A stretch of 64,000 bases of DNA from Acidobacteriota bacterium (GTDB lineage Bacteria > Acidobacteriota > Blastocatellia > Pyrinomonadales > Pyrinomonadaceae): NCBI GenBank assembly GCA_019639175.1, contig JAHBSK010000002.1:1-64000 (forward strand), in the 5' to 3' direction. The notes beneath the pieces are model-generated. The model ran no database searches. It was not told the origin of the DNA and saw nothing but the letters and a program-made list of their open reading frames with translations. Shown here in pieces: positions 15,669-23,542 of the stretch. The position numbers and the translations under genes are program-made. How positions within the stretch are numbered: position 1 is the stretch's first letter; every line of letters starts with the position of its first letter.

Positions 15669-15960
15669 ACTAACAGAAAAGCAGAAAGAGCAAATGGAAG
15701 CGGCGTGGAAAGAGTATTACGGTGACGCGTGGGGCAAAGACCTTGAACCGATAGACACGCCTATTCTGTTCAAAGCAGGCTACACAGCCGCCGTGAGCCG
15801 TGAGTGTGTTTGGCGGAAAATATCTCCGCCGGGTAACACAAGAAAGGTTTGGTCAGCGGTGTGCGGCTTTGGATGGACATACACAGACGCAGGTACGCCA
15901 AACGACGAAGATTTTACTTTCTGCCCGCACTGCGGCGGGAAGGTGAAGGAGGGGAAATGA
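15661..15960 (+). CDS. Zinc-ribbon protein, copy 2 of a duplicated gene
   Basis: 99 residues. The first 37 residues begin like copy 1 (TELTEKQKEQMEAA) and then diverge. From the GYTAAVSRECV segment onward the DNA is identical to copy 1 for 182 bases, including the ribbon CPHCGG. See the gene at 13048. Confidence 0.6.
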   Translation: MTELTEKQKEQMEAAWKEYYGDAWGKDLEPIDTPILFKAGYTAAVSRECVWRKISPPGNTRKVWSAVCGFGWTYTDAGTPNDEDFTFCPHCGGKVKEGK

Positions 15961-16235
15961 GCAACGAAAACAGGCGGGAGATGCCGGAACTTGAAAAAGA
16001 CTTGACGACTCTTCGCACAAAGTTTTACACAGCCGAAGAAATAGATATTTGGGAAGATGGTTATAGGCGCGGTCGTGAGCAGAACCTCTTCCGTCGCATC
16101 GGTTATGAGCGATACGAATATCTGCGGACGCTGACGCCCCGTCAGTTTGCGGAATTGTGTGAGAGGAACATTAAGGGCGAGGGTACTTTTGATGATCTGG
16201 TCGATGAGGGGAGAGGTAAATCATGCAGGAAATAA
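15957..16235 (+). CDS. Small helical protein, module copy 2
   Basis: 92 residues starting MSNENRREMPELEKDL, similar only at its start to the gene at 14164. A basic centre (YRRGREQNLFRRIGYERYEYL) follows. Function unknown. Confidence 0.55.
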   Translation: MSNENRREMPELEKDLTTLRTKFYTAEEIDIWEDGYRRGREQNLFRRIGYERYEYLRTLTPRQFAELCERNIKGEGTFDDLVDEGRGKSCRK

Positions 16236-16519
16236 TTGACGGCTTGAAAGACGATTTGATACAGGCGCTTTCGGATGCGAATTGGTGGCGATACAAAGCT
16301 GAAAAGGCAGAGCGTCTGAACGATAAACGCCGCGAACAGAACCGGATTTTGATCGAGCAATGTGAGAAATACCAAAGCCTGTTAGCGGACATTAAGACAT
16401 CACACGAAGGCTATGCAGGACCTCCTGTGTATAACCCCGGTATTTTTAATGCTCAACAGATAGATGAGAATTACAAGCAAGTGACAAAAGCCCTCAAAGC
16501 GGCTGAGGAGGTTGAGTGA
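16223..16519 (+). CDS. Coiled-coil hypothetical protein
   Basis: 98 residues. A long charged helix occupies residues 1-58, then a Pro/Gly segment (YAGPPVYNPGIF) and a second helix. It overlaps both neighbours. Function unknown. Confidence 0.55.
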   Translation: MQEIIDGLKDDLIQALSDANWWRYKAEKAERLNDKRREQNRILIEQCEKYQSLLADIKTSHEGYAGPPVYNPGIFNAQQIDENYKQVTKALKAAEEVE

Positions 16520-16956
16520 AATACACAGACAAACAGATTAACGAGTTTGCGGCATCCGCCGAAGGTCTTTGCGTTGTTCACGACTGGAGCGGCAGGGAAA
16601 AGGTGGAGAGGGTGTCGGTCAAGCCCGGAATGCCACCATATCTCAAGACGATTGTGTTATCAAAGTGCGTCCATTGCGGTTCCTACGAGAACAGTGGTGT
16701 CCGGCTTTCCGTTCCCGACTACTGCACCGACCTGAACGCGGCTCAACGGATGGTAACGTCCTTAGCTGATACTAAAACGCGAGATATTTATGAGTATGCG
16801 GTTTTTCAATTAGCTCCGTGGATAGAAGCGGCATTCAGTGATATTACGGGGATGCCGATAGTTCAGGTTCTCTCGCTCCCCGCCAAAACAATAACCCTTG
16901 CGGCCCTAGTAGCTGCCGGGAAAATTTCAATAGAGGATGCTAAGGAGAGTATATGA
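16516..16956 (+). CDS. Phage ABA-sandwich-like protein, copy 2
   Basis: 146 residues from GTG. It shares its first ten residues (KYTDKQIN...), CTDLNAAQRM and AKTITLAALVAAGKISIEDAK with copy 1 at 14351. The middle is different and has C-x2-C and another two cysteines. The central segment is therefore the variable part. Confidence 0.6.
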   Translation: MKYTDKQINEFAASAEGLCVVHDWSGREKVERVSVKPGMPPYLKTIVLSKCVHCGSYENSGVRLSVPDYCTDLNAAQRMVTSLADTKTRDIYEYAVFQLAPWIEAAFSDITGMPIVQVLSLPAKTITLAALVAAGKISIEDAKESI

Positions 16957-17264
16957 AAAGATTCTGGGTTTCTTGGATACAGCTTACAGAGGATGAACGT
17001 CCTCTTACTGACCCGCCGACCGAAGAAGTGATCGGTTGGTGGTGTTCAGGGCATGACGCGGCAGATCGTCCGATACTCTGCGCCGTTATCGAAGCAGAAT
17101 CGGAAGATAAGGCGAAAGATGCCGTCGAGGCAAATTGGGAAGAAAAACCCGGCGAGGTCGGGCCTTTTAGATTTATTGAAGAAGTGGCTCCTGATTTTCA
17201 CCCCGGCAACAGGTTCCCAATCGCAAACGGATGGATGGCGGAGAGGTTTAACGTCGGAAGATAA
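16953..17264 (+). CDS. Hypothetical acidic protein
   Basis: 103 residues beginning MKRFWVSWIQLTEDERPL. Tryptophan-rich strands at the start (VIGWWCSG) and a helix EDKAKDAVEANWEEK suggest a small alpha/beta fold. Start overlaps the previous stop. No family recognised. Confidence 0.6.
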   Translation: MKRFWVSWIQLTEDERPLTDPPTEEVIGWWCSGHDAADRPILCAVIEAESEDKAKDAVEANWEEKPGEVGPFRFIEEVAPDFHPGNRFPIANGWMAERFNVGR

Positions 17265-17276
17265 GGGAGTTCCCAA

Positions 17277-17393
17277 ATGGCTGAAATAGACGAAGTTATC
17301 AAAGAGGTTGCGGATTACGTGCAATGTTTCGCTCAACGATGCCAAGCAACCCCAACTACTTCGACCCCAAGCTGCCTGACAACGAACGCGTGA
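17277..17393 (+). CDS. Short open frame overlapping the next gene
   Basis: 38 residues starting MAEIDEVIKEVADYV behind a good AAGGGAG. The second half overlaps, in another frame, the gene at 17324 and reads as low-quality sequence (TPTTSTPSCLTTN). It may be the true start of the next gene separated by a frameshift, or a coupled leader. Confidence 0.4.
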   Translation: MAEIDEVIKEVADYVQCFAQRCQATPTTSTPSCLTTNA

Positions 17394-17542
17394 AGCTGGT
17401 CACGGCGGCTGTAGATAAGTTTGGGTTGGGTGTATTGAAAAACAATCTCGAACCTGATTACGGCGCAGAACCGATTTTGATTTTACCCACCGCAACCATA
17501 GTAGAGGCGATCTACTCGCTGATTACGGAGGAAGAGAAATAG
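17324..17542 (+). CDS. Hypothetical small protein
   Basis: 72 residues (PNYFDPKLPDNERVKLVTAA in the middle). It lacks a clear ribosome site. The preceding 38-codon frame has one, so a frameshift or a translational coupling is possible. Family not recognised. Confidence 0.5.
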   Translation: MFRSTMPSNPNYFDPKLPDNERVKLVTAAVDKFGLGVLKNNLEPDYGAEPILILPTATIVEAIYSLITEEEK

Positions 17543-17886
17543 TGGCAAGAAAGCAGCGGGTTCATCCCGCCACAGACAGAATGAAGATATACGACCCCGA
17601 TGAAGTGCCTACTCTGTTCGACAGCGTGGATTATCAGAAATATAAATGCCTTGTCGGAAGGGCTATTGATGATCTTGATACAGGTAAAGGCGTCACCGTC
17701 GGGGCGATACACAGGCACTTGGGCGATAAGGCTATTTACAAGTGGACTTTGGACGTTTTAGAAGGCGGCGGCTTTAACGAATACGGAGCCTGTCCGACCA
17801 GATACAGGCGTGTAGAGTCCAGACAGAGGCCGAGAATGTCCTATCGGGATTATCACGGAGGATCGCAGTTCCTTCCTGTAAGGTGA
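17542..17886 (+). CDS. Hypothetical protein, possibly winged helix
   Basis: 114 residues from GTG sharing a base with the preceding stop. VGAIHRHLGDKAIYKWTLDVL reads as a helix-turn-helix-like segment, followed by an Arg/Tyr-rich tail. It sits directly before the replication genes, so a DNA-binding role is plausible. Confidence 0.5.
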   Translation: MARKQRVHPATDRMKIYDPDEVPTLFDSVDYQKYKCLVGRAIDDLDTGKGVTVGAIHRHLGDKAIYKWTLDVLEGGGFNEYGACPTRYRRVESRQRPRMSYRDYHGGSQFLPVR

Positions 17887-17930
17887 TTTTTTTACTTGGA
17901 GATTTTTCTGGAATTTTAGAGGTATTAGAT

Positions 17931-18749
17931 ATGGCACGTTCACGAATACTTAAACCTTCACTTTTCGTTAATGAGATTTTAGGCGAAGCTGATCCGTTAT
18001 TGACGATCCTTTTCGCGGGGTTGTGGACGCTGGCTGACCGTGAGGGGCGACTAGAAGATCGGCCTTTACGGATAAAAGTTCACGTTTTCCCTTACCGTGT
18101 GATCGAGGATTTTGACGGGATGCTGGACTGGCTGGCTGAAAATGGATTTATTGTCCGTTACGAGGTTGAAGGGCAGCGATACATTGAGATTTTAAAATTC
18201 GTTGAACACCAGAACCTGCACAAGCAAGAAGCCGACTCTAAAATCCCTGCATTTTCAACAACTTACGAAAAGTCCGAAAAAATCGGAAGTGGTTCCGAAA
18301 AAATCGGAAGTGGTTCCGAAAAAATCGGAACCGCTCCGGCTATAACCTATAACCCTATTACTGTAACCTGTAACCCTTCTTCCGAAGGGCCGCCGCCCGA
18401 AGCGGCGGAAGAGGATGCTTTGCCCCAAACCCGAAAACCTCCGGCATCAACACGTCCGCCTTATCAACCAAAACCGGATCGGAGAGACGTTGATGCGTGG
18501 CTGGCCGTCATCGCCGTTGCCACGGGGGCGAAAGGCGTCCGGTCTCTAGCCGAACGGTCGAAATGGGAAAGTGCGGTCACGAAAGCACTTCACGCCGAGT
18601 TGGACATTGGCGTGTTTGAACGGGCCTTGAAGCAGGAGTATGCCCGCCCGCCGAACGAACTGCGTTTTGTGACGCCGGAGAAAATATTGCAGGTGGCCTA
18701 TGGCCTCAGAACCAAACAGCAGGAGAAAAAAGGTGGATTTATCCATTAG
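17931..18749 (+). CDS. Phage replisome-organiser-like protein
   Basis: 272 residues. The N-terminal 90 (ARSRILKPSLFVNE, LFAGLWTLADREGRL, EDRPLRIKVHVFPY) are the winged-helix-like domain of phage replication proteins that load the helicase. A linker holds three copies of SEKIG. The C-terminal part (ALHAELDIGVFERALKQEYA) is DnaT/DnaD-like. ATG 17931 is chosen for AGAGGT and the family start. A DnaB helicase gene follows with overlap. Confidence 0.75.
   Translation: MARSRILKPSLFVNEILGEADPLLTILFAGLWTLADREGRLEDRPLRIKVHVFPYRVIEDFDGMLDWLAENGFIVRYEVEGQRYIEILKFVEHQNLHKQEADSKIPAFSTTYEKSEKIGSGSEKIGSGSEKIGTAPAITYNPITVTCNPSSEGPPPEAAEEDALPQTRKPPASTRPPYQPKPDRRDVDAWLAVIAVATGAKGVRSLAERSKWESAVTKALHAELDIGVFERALKQEYARPPNELRFVTPEKILQVAYGLRTKQQEKKGGFIH
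18280..18336 (+). repeat. Three 21-bp repeats with palindromic core
   Basis: The unit encodes SEKIGSG and contains TCCGA-AAAAA-TCGGA, an imperfectly symmetric hairpin, present three times in a row within the replication gene. Position inside an initiator-type gene makes an origin-like iteron set possible; a simple linker expansion is the alternative. Confidence 0.5.
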
Positions 18750-20037
18750 CGAAAATAGAACGATCTACGAGAAAAAACTGATCGGCGGCATTTTGAGCGG
18801 AGCGGTCACGGCATCGTCAATAGCAGTTGACCCCAGCGACTTAACGGAGTTCGGCCCGGCCCTTGATACCTGCCGACAGATCGAGGCCGCCGGTAAAAAA
18901 CCTGATGCCGACACGCTGTATCAGCGGCTTGTTGAGAAATTTCCCGACGACCTGTTCTACGCTCCAAGCGATTATAAACTTTTCGCGGAAATGGCGCCGA
19001 GCAGTTCCGTCGCTCTTGAGGCTGTGGACAAGATCAAAGCCCACGCCTTGAAAACATTCCTGTCAGAACGAATATCCACGCTGTTGGCCGATGAGAAGCG
19101 TTCGGGGGCGGCGATGCTTGACGAACTCAAGGCGATGATAGCGGTAGCTGATCGCAATTACAGGTCATCGGAGAACAACTTCCTGATGCTTTCCGAGGTC
19201 GTTACAAAACTTGAGGCCGTTTATCGCGATATGCACTCAGGCGTGAGTTATGCCGTCCCGACAGGCTTTCCCTGTTTGGACGAAATGCTGTTGGATGGAT
19301 TCTCTAAAGGCGATCTTCACGTCATCGTGGGACTCACCGGACACGGTAAATCAGGGTTAGCCCTCAACTGTGCAAGGTATCAGGCTGAAAGCGGAAATTT
19401 TGTCGGTGTCGTCAGCAGGGAGATGTCGGACACGGAGAATGCGATGCGGCTTCAATCGTCAATGCAGCAGATACCGCGTTGGCAGATAAGGCGCGGTATT
19501 CACGACCTGACGTATCAGGAATTATGCCGAGGGTTTGACGCACTCCGCCAACTCCCTATTGCGTTCGATGTCCGCACGGCGGATATTGACACTCTGAGAA
19601 TCCAGGTCAAACGGCTCGTCGAACAGTTCGATCTGAAAATTCTCTACGTCGATTATTTACAGCTTGTCGGCGTAGGAAAAACGCGGGGCAGCCGTGCCGA
19701 GGATGTGGCGGCTGTCAGTCGAGGGTTGAAGGAGATCGCGATGGAAAACAACATCCCTGTTGTCGCACTATCGCAGTTCAGCCGTGCCGCACTTACAGCG
19801 GACGTGCATTCACTTCTAGGCTGTCTGAAAGAATCTTCAGGGATCGAACAGGACTCTTCGACGGTGACATACATCCAGGTCGATAACTCTAACCCTGACG
19901 CCGCATATAAACCGGCGAAAATATATGTGCTGAAAAACCGAAACGGACAGACCTTTAAGCCGATATTGTTCAATTTTCACGGCCAAACATTCACGTTCAC
20001 CGAGGAGGGATACGACTATTTCAAATCGGGTTCATAA
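18733..20037 (+). CDS. DnaB-like replicative helicase
   Basis: 434 residues. N-terminal helical domain to about residue 160, then a RecA-like core with Walker A GLTGHGKS (about 199), Walker B ILYVDYLQLVG (about 302), LSQFSRA and LKESSGIEQDSSTV (motif H3/H4). It unwinds DNA at the phage fork. GTG 18733 has AGGAG seven bases ahead and is preferred to the ATG at 18700, which lies deep in the upstream gene. Confidence 0.93.
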   Translation: MDLSISENRTIYEKKLIGGILSGAVTASSIAVDPSDLTEFGPALDTCRQIEAAGKKPDADTLYQRLVEKFPDDLFYAPSDYKLFAEMAPSSSVALEAVDKIKAHALKTFLSERISTLLADEKRSGAAMLDELKAMIAVADRNYRSSENNFLMLSEVVTKLEAVYRDMHSGVSYAVPTGFPCLDEMLLDGFSKGDLHVIVGLTGHGKSGLALNCARYQAESGNFVGVVSREMSDTENAMRLQSSMQQIPRWQIRRGIHDLTYQELCRGFDALRQLPIAFDVRTADIDTLRIQVKRLVEQFDLKILYVDYLQLVGVGKTRGSRAEDVAAVSRGLKEIAMENNIPVVALSQFSRAALTADVHSLLGCLKESSGIEQDSSTVTYIQVDNSNPDAAYKPAKIYVLKNRNGQTFKPILFNFHGQTFTFTEEGYDYFKSGS

Positions 20038-20041
20038 AGTT

Positions 20042-20491
20042 TTGCACGCCTATGCGTGGATGGGTTTGGGACTGACATCGCCGGTCGGCCAGACCGAGGA
20101 GATAGCTATCGCGGAATGTGAACGCATCTGTGAGATGGTTGATCGGATGCGAGGAGATTTTAAGATGCCGTCTTTCGATCTTGTCTGGCACACGCATTCT
20201 GCACTTGCCGACGAACTGATCGAGGCCAGAGGTTCGACACGCCGAAAGCTGATCGAATCAATGGCGTTCCCAAAACCGACTTACGTGGAAAATCTGATCT
20301 ATTGCGATGAGCTGAAAAAAACGTTCGGCGATGTTTCGGACGTTCAGGGCTTTGACGGACGCGGAGTCTTTGAATTACCGAAGGGACACGGACTACTGAT
20401 CCCGAATAGCCGAAACGGGCAAATAGTTGAACTGACCTTTTACCGGCTGTCGGAGTTGTTGAAAGCTAAAGTGAAAGCCGTGAAGGTTTGA
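20042..20491 (+). CDS. Hypothetical protein
   Basis: 149 residues from TTG; the frame stays open upstream into the helicase gene and AGGAGG lies at about 20004, so the start may be a rare codon a few positions earlier. Contains WHTHSALADELIEARGSTRRK and a beta-rich end. It is the last gene of the plus-strand early operon before paired hairpins. Not recognised. Confidence 0.55.
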   Translation: MHAYAWMGLGLTSPVGQTEEIAIAECERICEMVDRMRGDFKMPSFDLVWHTHSALADELIEARGSTRRKLIESMAFPKPTYVENLIYCDELKKTFGDVSDVQGFDGRGVFELPKGHGLLIPNSRNGQIVELTFYRLSELLKAKVKAVKV

Positions 20492-20566
20492 TTGGACAAA
20501 ACGTATCGAAGTATCGAAAGCGTGTCCAAAGAATCTCCGTCTATAACCGTTTCGGTTTAGGCGGAG
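20492..20566. terminator. Paired hairpins between convergent operons
   Basis: TTGGACA (20492-20498) pairs with TGTCCAA (20523-20529). CTCCG (20535-20539) pairs with CGGAG (20562-20566) around an inner ACCG/CGGT stem. They lie exactly between the end of the plus-strand early operon and the end of the minus-strand operon, so bidirectional termination is likely although T tracts are short. Confidence 0.55.
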
Positions 20567-20570
20567 AGTG

Positions 20571-20759
20571 TCAATCGGCGGAGTTCTTTGTCCGATTTTT
20601 GCGTTTGTGGTAGCTGGCGAGGGCAGAGGCACGTTTAGCGGCAAGGCGTTCCTCGTCGGTTTTGTATTTGGACGAGCCTTTTGGGCGCCCGCCGCCGCGT
20701 GATCGTTGACCGCCGATGCGTCCGGCCTCAGCTTTAGTTAGTTTTGGTTTTGACAGCAT
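20571..20759 (-). CDS. Small basic protein
   Basis: 62 residues starting MLSKPKLTKAEAGRIGGQRS, then SRGGGRPKGSSKYK and a basic helix, like a small DNA-binding protein with an AT-hook-like GRPKGS. It overlaps the end of the gene before it in the operon. Confidence 0.5.
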   Translation of the reverse strand: MLSKPKLTKAEAGRIGGQRSRGGGRPKGSSKYKTDEERLAAKRASALASYHKRKNRTKNSAD

Positions 20760-20958
20760 AAAAACCATTAAGCACATCCTCTGCTCCTGCGGGTGTATAA
20801 ACTTCGACCACAACGCGCATATTCTCCGCGTTTCCGGCCAGATACACGTCGCTGATCGGAAATTCCTGCTTCTTGGAATTTGATCTCACAAACACCCGAA
20901 GAGTCCGTGAGTATTGTTCCAACTCGCGGACAAGTTCTTTTGATCGGATAGTTTTCAT
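20734..20958 (-). CDS. Hypothetical small protein
   Basis: 74 residues (MKTIRSKELVRELEQYSRTL...), a helix then beta strands (MRVVVEVYTPAG). Its start overlaps the upstream stop (ATGA) and its end overlaps the next gene, so it belongs to the minus-strand operon. Not recognised. Confidence 0.55.
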   Translation of the reverse strand: MKTIRSKELVRELEQYSRTLRVFVRSNSKKQEFPISDVYLAGNAENMRVVVEVYTPAGAEDVLNGFYAVKTKTN

Positions 20959-21497
20959 CGCGGATATTCCTCATGGTAAATTGCCTCAATTTCCTGTCGC
21001 AGCTTGTGACCTGTGTGAGTCAACCCGATCCCACGAAAAAGATCAATATCAGGATAGTGCTCGATCAGCCCTTCGGGATGCAGGCTTTTTGTAGCAATCC
21101 GTCGGAACAGATGTGCCCTCAACCCCGCGTTGTCCTGCCCTGCCAACCTCTCTCTAATTGCAGCCCCAGTCTGGACGCACGTTGTTTGTAGGTAAAAATA
21201 CCGGCGATCACCGGGAGTCTTGCCTAAAGGGTCGCCTGCGTTAAACTGTTCCACGGCACCTTCGAGCGAAAGATCACTGAGGGCCGTTAAAATAGTAGAT
21301 TCCTTGCCGCCGCCATACGGATTGGAGATTGAGAAGGGGAAGTAGTAGGCGATTTCGCTTGATTGCAAACTACCTTTCTTAGACAGCAAGTTTACAATTT
21401 GCAGTTTAACTTCCTTGAGTTGTATTTTCCAATCTTCGCTTTTCCAGGTTTGTAGCGGCCCTAAATTTTTAATTGCTTCGTGAATTATTTTTTCCAT
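20955..21497 (-). CDS. Hypothetical protein, possible winged helix
   Basis: 180 residues. The central part (LKEVKLQIVNLLSKKGSLQSS, then STILTALSDLSLEGAVEQ) resembles a winged helix preceded by a helical arm. It may be a regulator within the minus-strand operon. No family is recognised. Confidence 0.55.
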   Translation of the reverse strand: MEKIIHEAIKNLGPLQTWKSEDWKIQLKEVKLQIVNLLSKKGSLQSSEIAYYFPFSISNPYGGGKESTILTALSDLSLEGAVEQFNAGDPLGKTPGDRRYFYLQTTCVQTGAAIRERLAGQDNAGLRAHLFRRIATKSLHPEGLIEHYPDIDLFRGIGLTHTGHKLRQEIEAIYHEEYPR

Positions 21498-21589
21498 TTT
21501 TCCTTACCGCCGAGTTTACAGTCGTCGGCGCAGACTATTGATTTTTGAAGTGCCGCGATATTATGTCCGTCGCGGCTGTCGGGGTTAGT

Positions 21590-21844
21590 TTAGGTTTTTC
21601 TGTTTTTAACTGCATAAAAATACCAATCGCCGACGCGCCGCATCAGTGCTCCCATACGCCGAGCGAAGTCCCCCGCCTCTTCGCCCGGCTCTAAAACCGC
21701 CTTGTCGAACCAATGCACAGGCTTGATGTCCGCCGAACCGTCATCGTTCGGTGTGACGGTTGCGACAAAGGCTGGATGGCCGGTGAAGATAATTATTTCC
21801 CGGCCATCTGACAGTTTGATATGCTTGAAGTATTTAGATTCCAT
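21590..21844 (-). CDS. Hypothetical small protein
   Basis: 84 residues starting MESKYFKHIKLSDGREIIIF, mostly beta strand with PAFVATVTPNDDGS. Start 21844 overlaps the upstream stop by 11 bases, as expected for a coupled gene; the frame is open further upstream only as a shadow. Confidence 0.55.
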   Translation of the reverse strand: MESKYFKHIKLSDGREIIIFTGHPAFVATVTPNDDGSADIKPVHWFDKAVLEPGEEAGDFARRMGALMRRVGDWYFYAVKNRKT

Positions 21845-22238
21845 TTTTCCAGGCATAGCGAGTTTCGTCTTCATTCTGCTCGATGATGTGTTGTCGCTCT
21901 TTCTGCGTTTTTGCCAGCCACTCAAACCCAAACTCGTGCCAAAAAGGACTCTTGGAAATACCGTCAATTGCATTCAGGGTGTCGTCATTCACGGCCAATT
22001 CTGTGATATAACGGCTAAGAATTGCAACCTCGCGTTTATGGTTCTCATTTGCTCGAGTTGCGGCTTGATGTCGTAGAAAATAAGTTAAATCGTTGATCTC
22101 TCTTATTTTCTCTTGAGAAAATCCGCGCCGCCGAAGCTCCCTGTTCGACTCAAAAGTTAATTCGTATAGCTCTCGTCCACGTTGAAGCTGAGACTTCGAT
22201 TGCTCTTGATGTTCCTGTAGGTTGTTTGCGTTTAACAT
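21834..22238 (-). CDS. Hypothetical helical protein
   Basis: 134 residues, almost wholly charged helix (LTFESNRELRRRGFSQEKI, then FEWLAKTQKERQHIIEQ). First gene of the minus-strand operon, about 70 bases downstream of a consensus promoter. Function unknown. Confidence 0.55.
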   Translation of the reverse strand: MLNANNLQEHQEQSKSQLQRGRELYELTFESNRELRRRGFSQEKIREINDLTYFLRHQAATRANENHKREVAILSRYITELAVNDDTLNAIDGISKSPFWHEFGFEWLAKTQKERQHIIEQNEDETRYAWKNGI

Positions 22239-22315
22239 TTTCTTCGCCTGTTTTTACCCGGCTGGCTCCGCCGTATTTAATGTGTGCCGCAACGATCTCG
22301 GCTACGTTAAATCCT

Positions 22316-22344
22316 ATATTAAAGGTTTGCTTGTTTTTTGTCAA
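22316..22344 (-). promoter_or_regulatory. Consensus sigma-70 promoter, leftward
   Basis: On the minus strand TTGACA (complement of 22339-22344) and TAATAT (complement of 22316-22321) are separated by exactly 17 bases. It should drive the minus-strand operon 22.2-20.6 kb, probably expressed in the lysogen or early. Confidence 0.75.
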
Positions 22345-22379
22345 GTCTTTTTTTTTAAATAAATGAAAATAATTTTCAC

Positions 22380-22407
22380 TTGAATAAAATTTTAAAATCT
22401 CTACAAT
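22380..22407 (+). promoter_or_regulatory. Promoter of the late operon head
   Basis: TTGAAT (22380-22385), 16-base spacer, TACAAT (22402-22407). The predicted start of transcription is about 22413-22415, at the GTG of the next gene, so the mRNA would be leaderless. It diverges from the minus-strand promoter 60 bases away. Confidence 0.6.
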
Positions 22408-22414
22408 ACCAACC

Positions 22415-22867
22415 GTGAAATATTACGCCTTCGACAATTCAGGGGCATTGCTGGAAACAGAGCCTGAGCCGGATGACTCGCCAAAATCCTATCTTGTCAG
22501 TTGGAGAGCATTCCAAAGGGTTAAACCTTTTCTGCCCGCCCGTGTGCCGTTTGACGGGATCGTTTTACAAAGGGTTGTTGAGGACGATCCGCCGGAAGAA
22601 CTGTTTAACTCCTTTGTGTTTGAACCTAAAGCCCTTGCGGAAGCATCACAAAACGACAGCATTGAAGGTTTCACCGAGTTTGTTCCGACGGTGCCGACAA
22701 CGCAAGGGTTGGAAAACACTACTACCGATTTCACTCTGAGAGGATTAGCGGGCTTAACGGAGAAGCCAACTCACGAAGCCCAGCTTATCGCTCCGCCGTC
22801 GTTTAATTGGTATCAACGCCTGTGGCTTAAGATCGACGCAATGGCGAGGAGGCTTCTGTTCAAATGA
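22415..22867 (+). CDS. Hypothetical protein before terminase
   Basis: 150 residues from GTG (MKYYAFDNSGALLETEPEPDD...). It has no space for a ribosome site after the promoter. The C-terminus carries a short hydrophobic/basic helix (WYQRLWLKIDAMARRLLFK). Overlaps the terminase small subunit gene by four bases. Function unknown. Confidence 0.6.
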   Translation: MKYYAFDNSGALLETEPEPDDSPKSYLVSWRAFQRVKPFLPARVPFDGIVLQRVVEDDPPEELFNSFVFEPKALAEASQNDSIEGFTEFVPTVPTTQGLENTTTDFTLRGLAGLTEKPTHEAQLIAPPSFNWYQRLWLKIDAMARRLLFK

Positions 22868-23535
22868 CGGTGAAGAAGGCTACAACAAACGGAAAGAAAA
22901 AGGCAGAGCCGAAAAACTCCGCTAAACCACCGATCAAGGGAAAACGCCCTATTGCGTCTCGTGATGAAAAGTTTGTTGATCTTGTCGCTAAAGGAACTTC
23001 TCCGACGGAAGCCTACAAAAAAGCGGGATTTAAAGACACAAAAAACGCCAGAATCAACGCCAGCCAAAAACTGGCCAATCCTAACACGCAAGCCCTGCTT
23101 GAACAGCGTAAAGAGTTTTACAGGTCGATAGCAGACGTTGAGGCGGCTCAGATAATCGGCGCACAGCAGGAAATAGCTTTTGGCTCGATAGAGGACGCAC
23201 TAGACGATACAGGCCGCTTGGACTTTGAAAAGGCAAAAAAGAACGGTTCGGTAAGGCTGATTAAAAAGATCAGCCGTCAGCACACGCAGCACGGGGAGAA
23301 CGTGGTCGTAGAGTTTTATTCACGAACGGACGCTCTTAACCAGTTGGCAGATATGCTCGGATTAAAGCAGCAACCCAGACAAAACGAAGCCGACCTGAAA
23401 CGAATAGTTGAGGCTATTATAGAAACACGCAGGAGGCATCCTGAAATATCCGCCGAGGAAGCCGTTCAGATATTTGCGAAAGGGCGTGGCGTTTCCGTGG
23501 AAAAGGTTCTGGAGCATCTGGAGGCTGTAAATTGA
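22864..23535 (+). CDS. terS: Terminase small subunit
   Basis: 223 residues. A basic leader (KKKAEPKNSAKPPIKGKR) precedes a helix-turn-helix DNA-binding domain (FVDLVAKGTSPTEAYKKAG, SQKLANPNTQALLEQR) typical of small terminases, which recognise the packaging site. The remainder is an oligomerisation helix region. The large subunit follows after eight bases. Confidence 0.8.
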   Translation: MTVKKATTNGKKKAEPKNSAKPPIKGKRPIASRDEKFVDLVAKGTSPTEAYKKAGFKDTKNARINASQKLANPNTQALLEQRKEFYRSIADVEAAQIIGAQQEIAFGSIEDALDDTGRLDFEKAKKNGSVRLIKKISRQHTQHGENVVVEFYSRTDALNQLADMLGLKQQPRQNEADLKRIVEAIIETRRRHPEISAEEAVQIFAKGRGVSVEKVLEHLEAVN

Positions 23536-23542
23536 CCGGATA

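Noticed and set aside
22150..22344. Minus-strand 64-codon frame before the helical gene
   Set aside because: Its start lies on the -35 box of the consensus promoter at 22316-22344, and it overlaps the better gene at 21834-22238.
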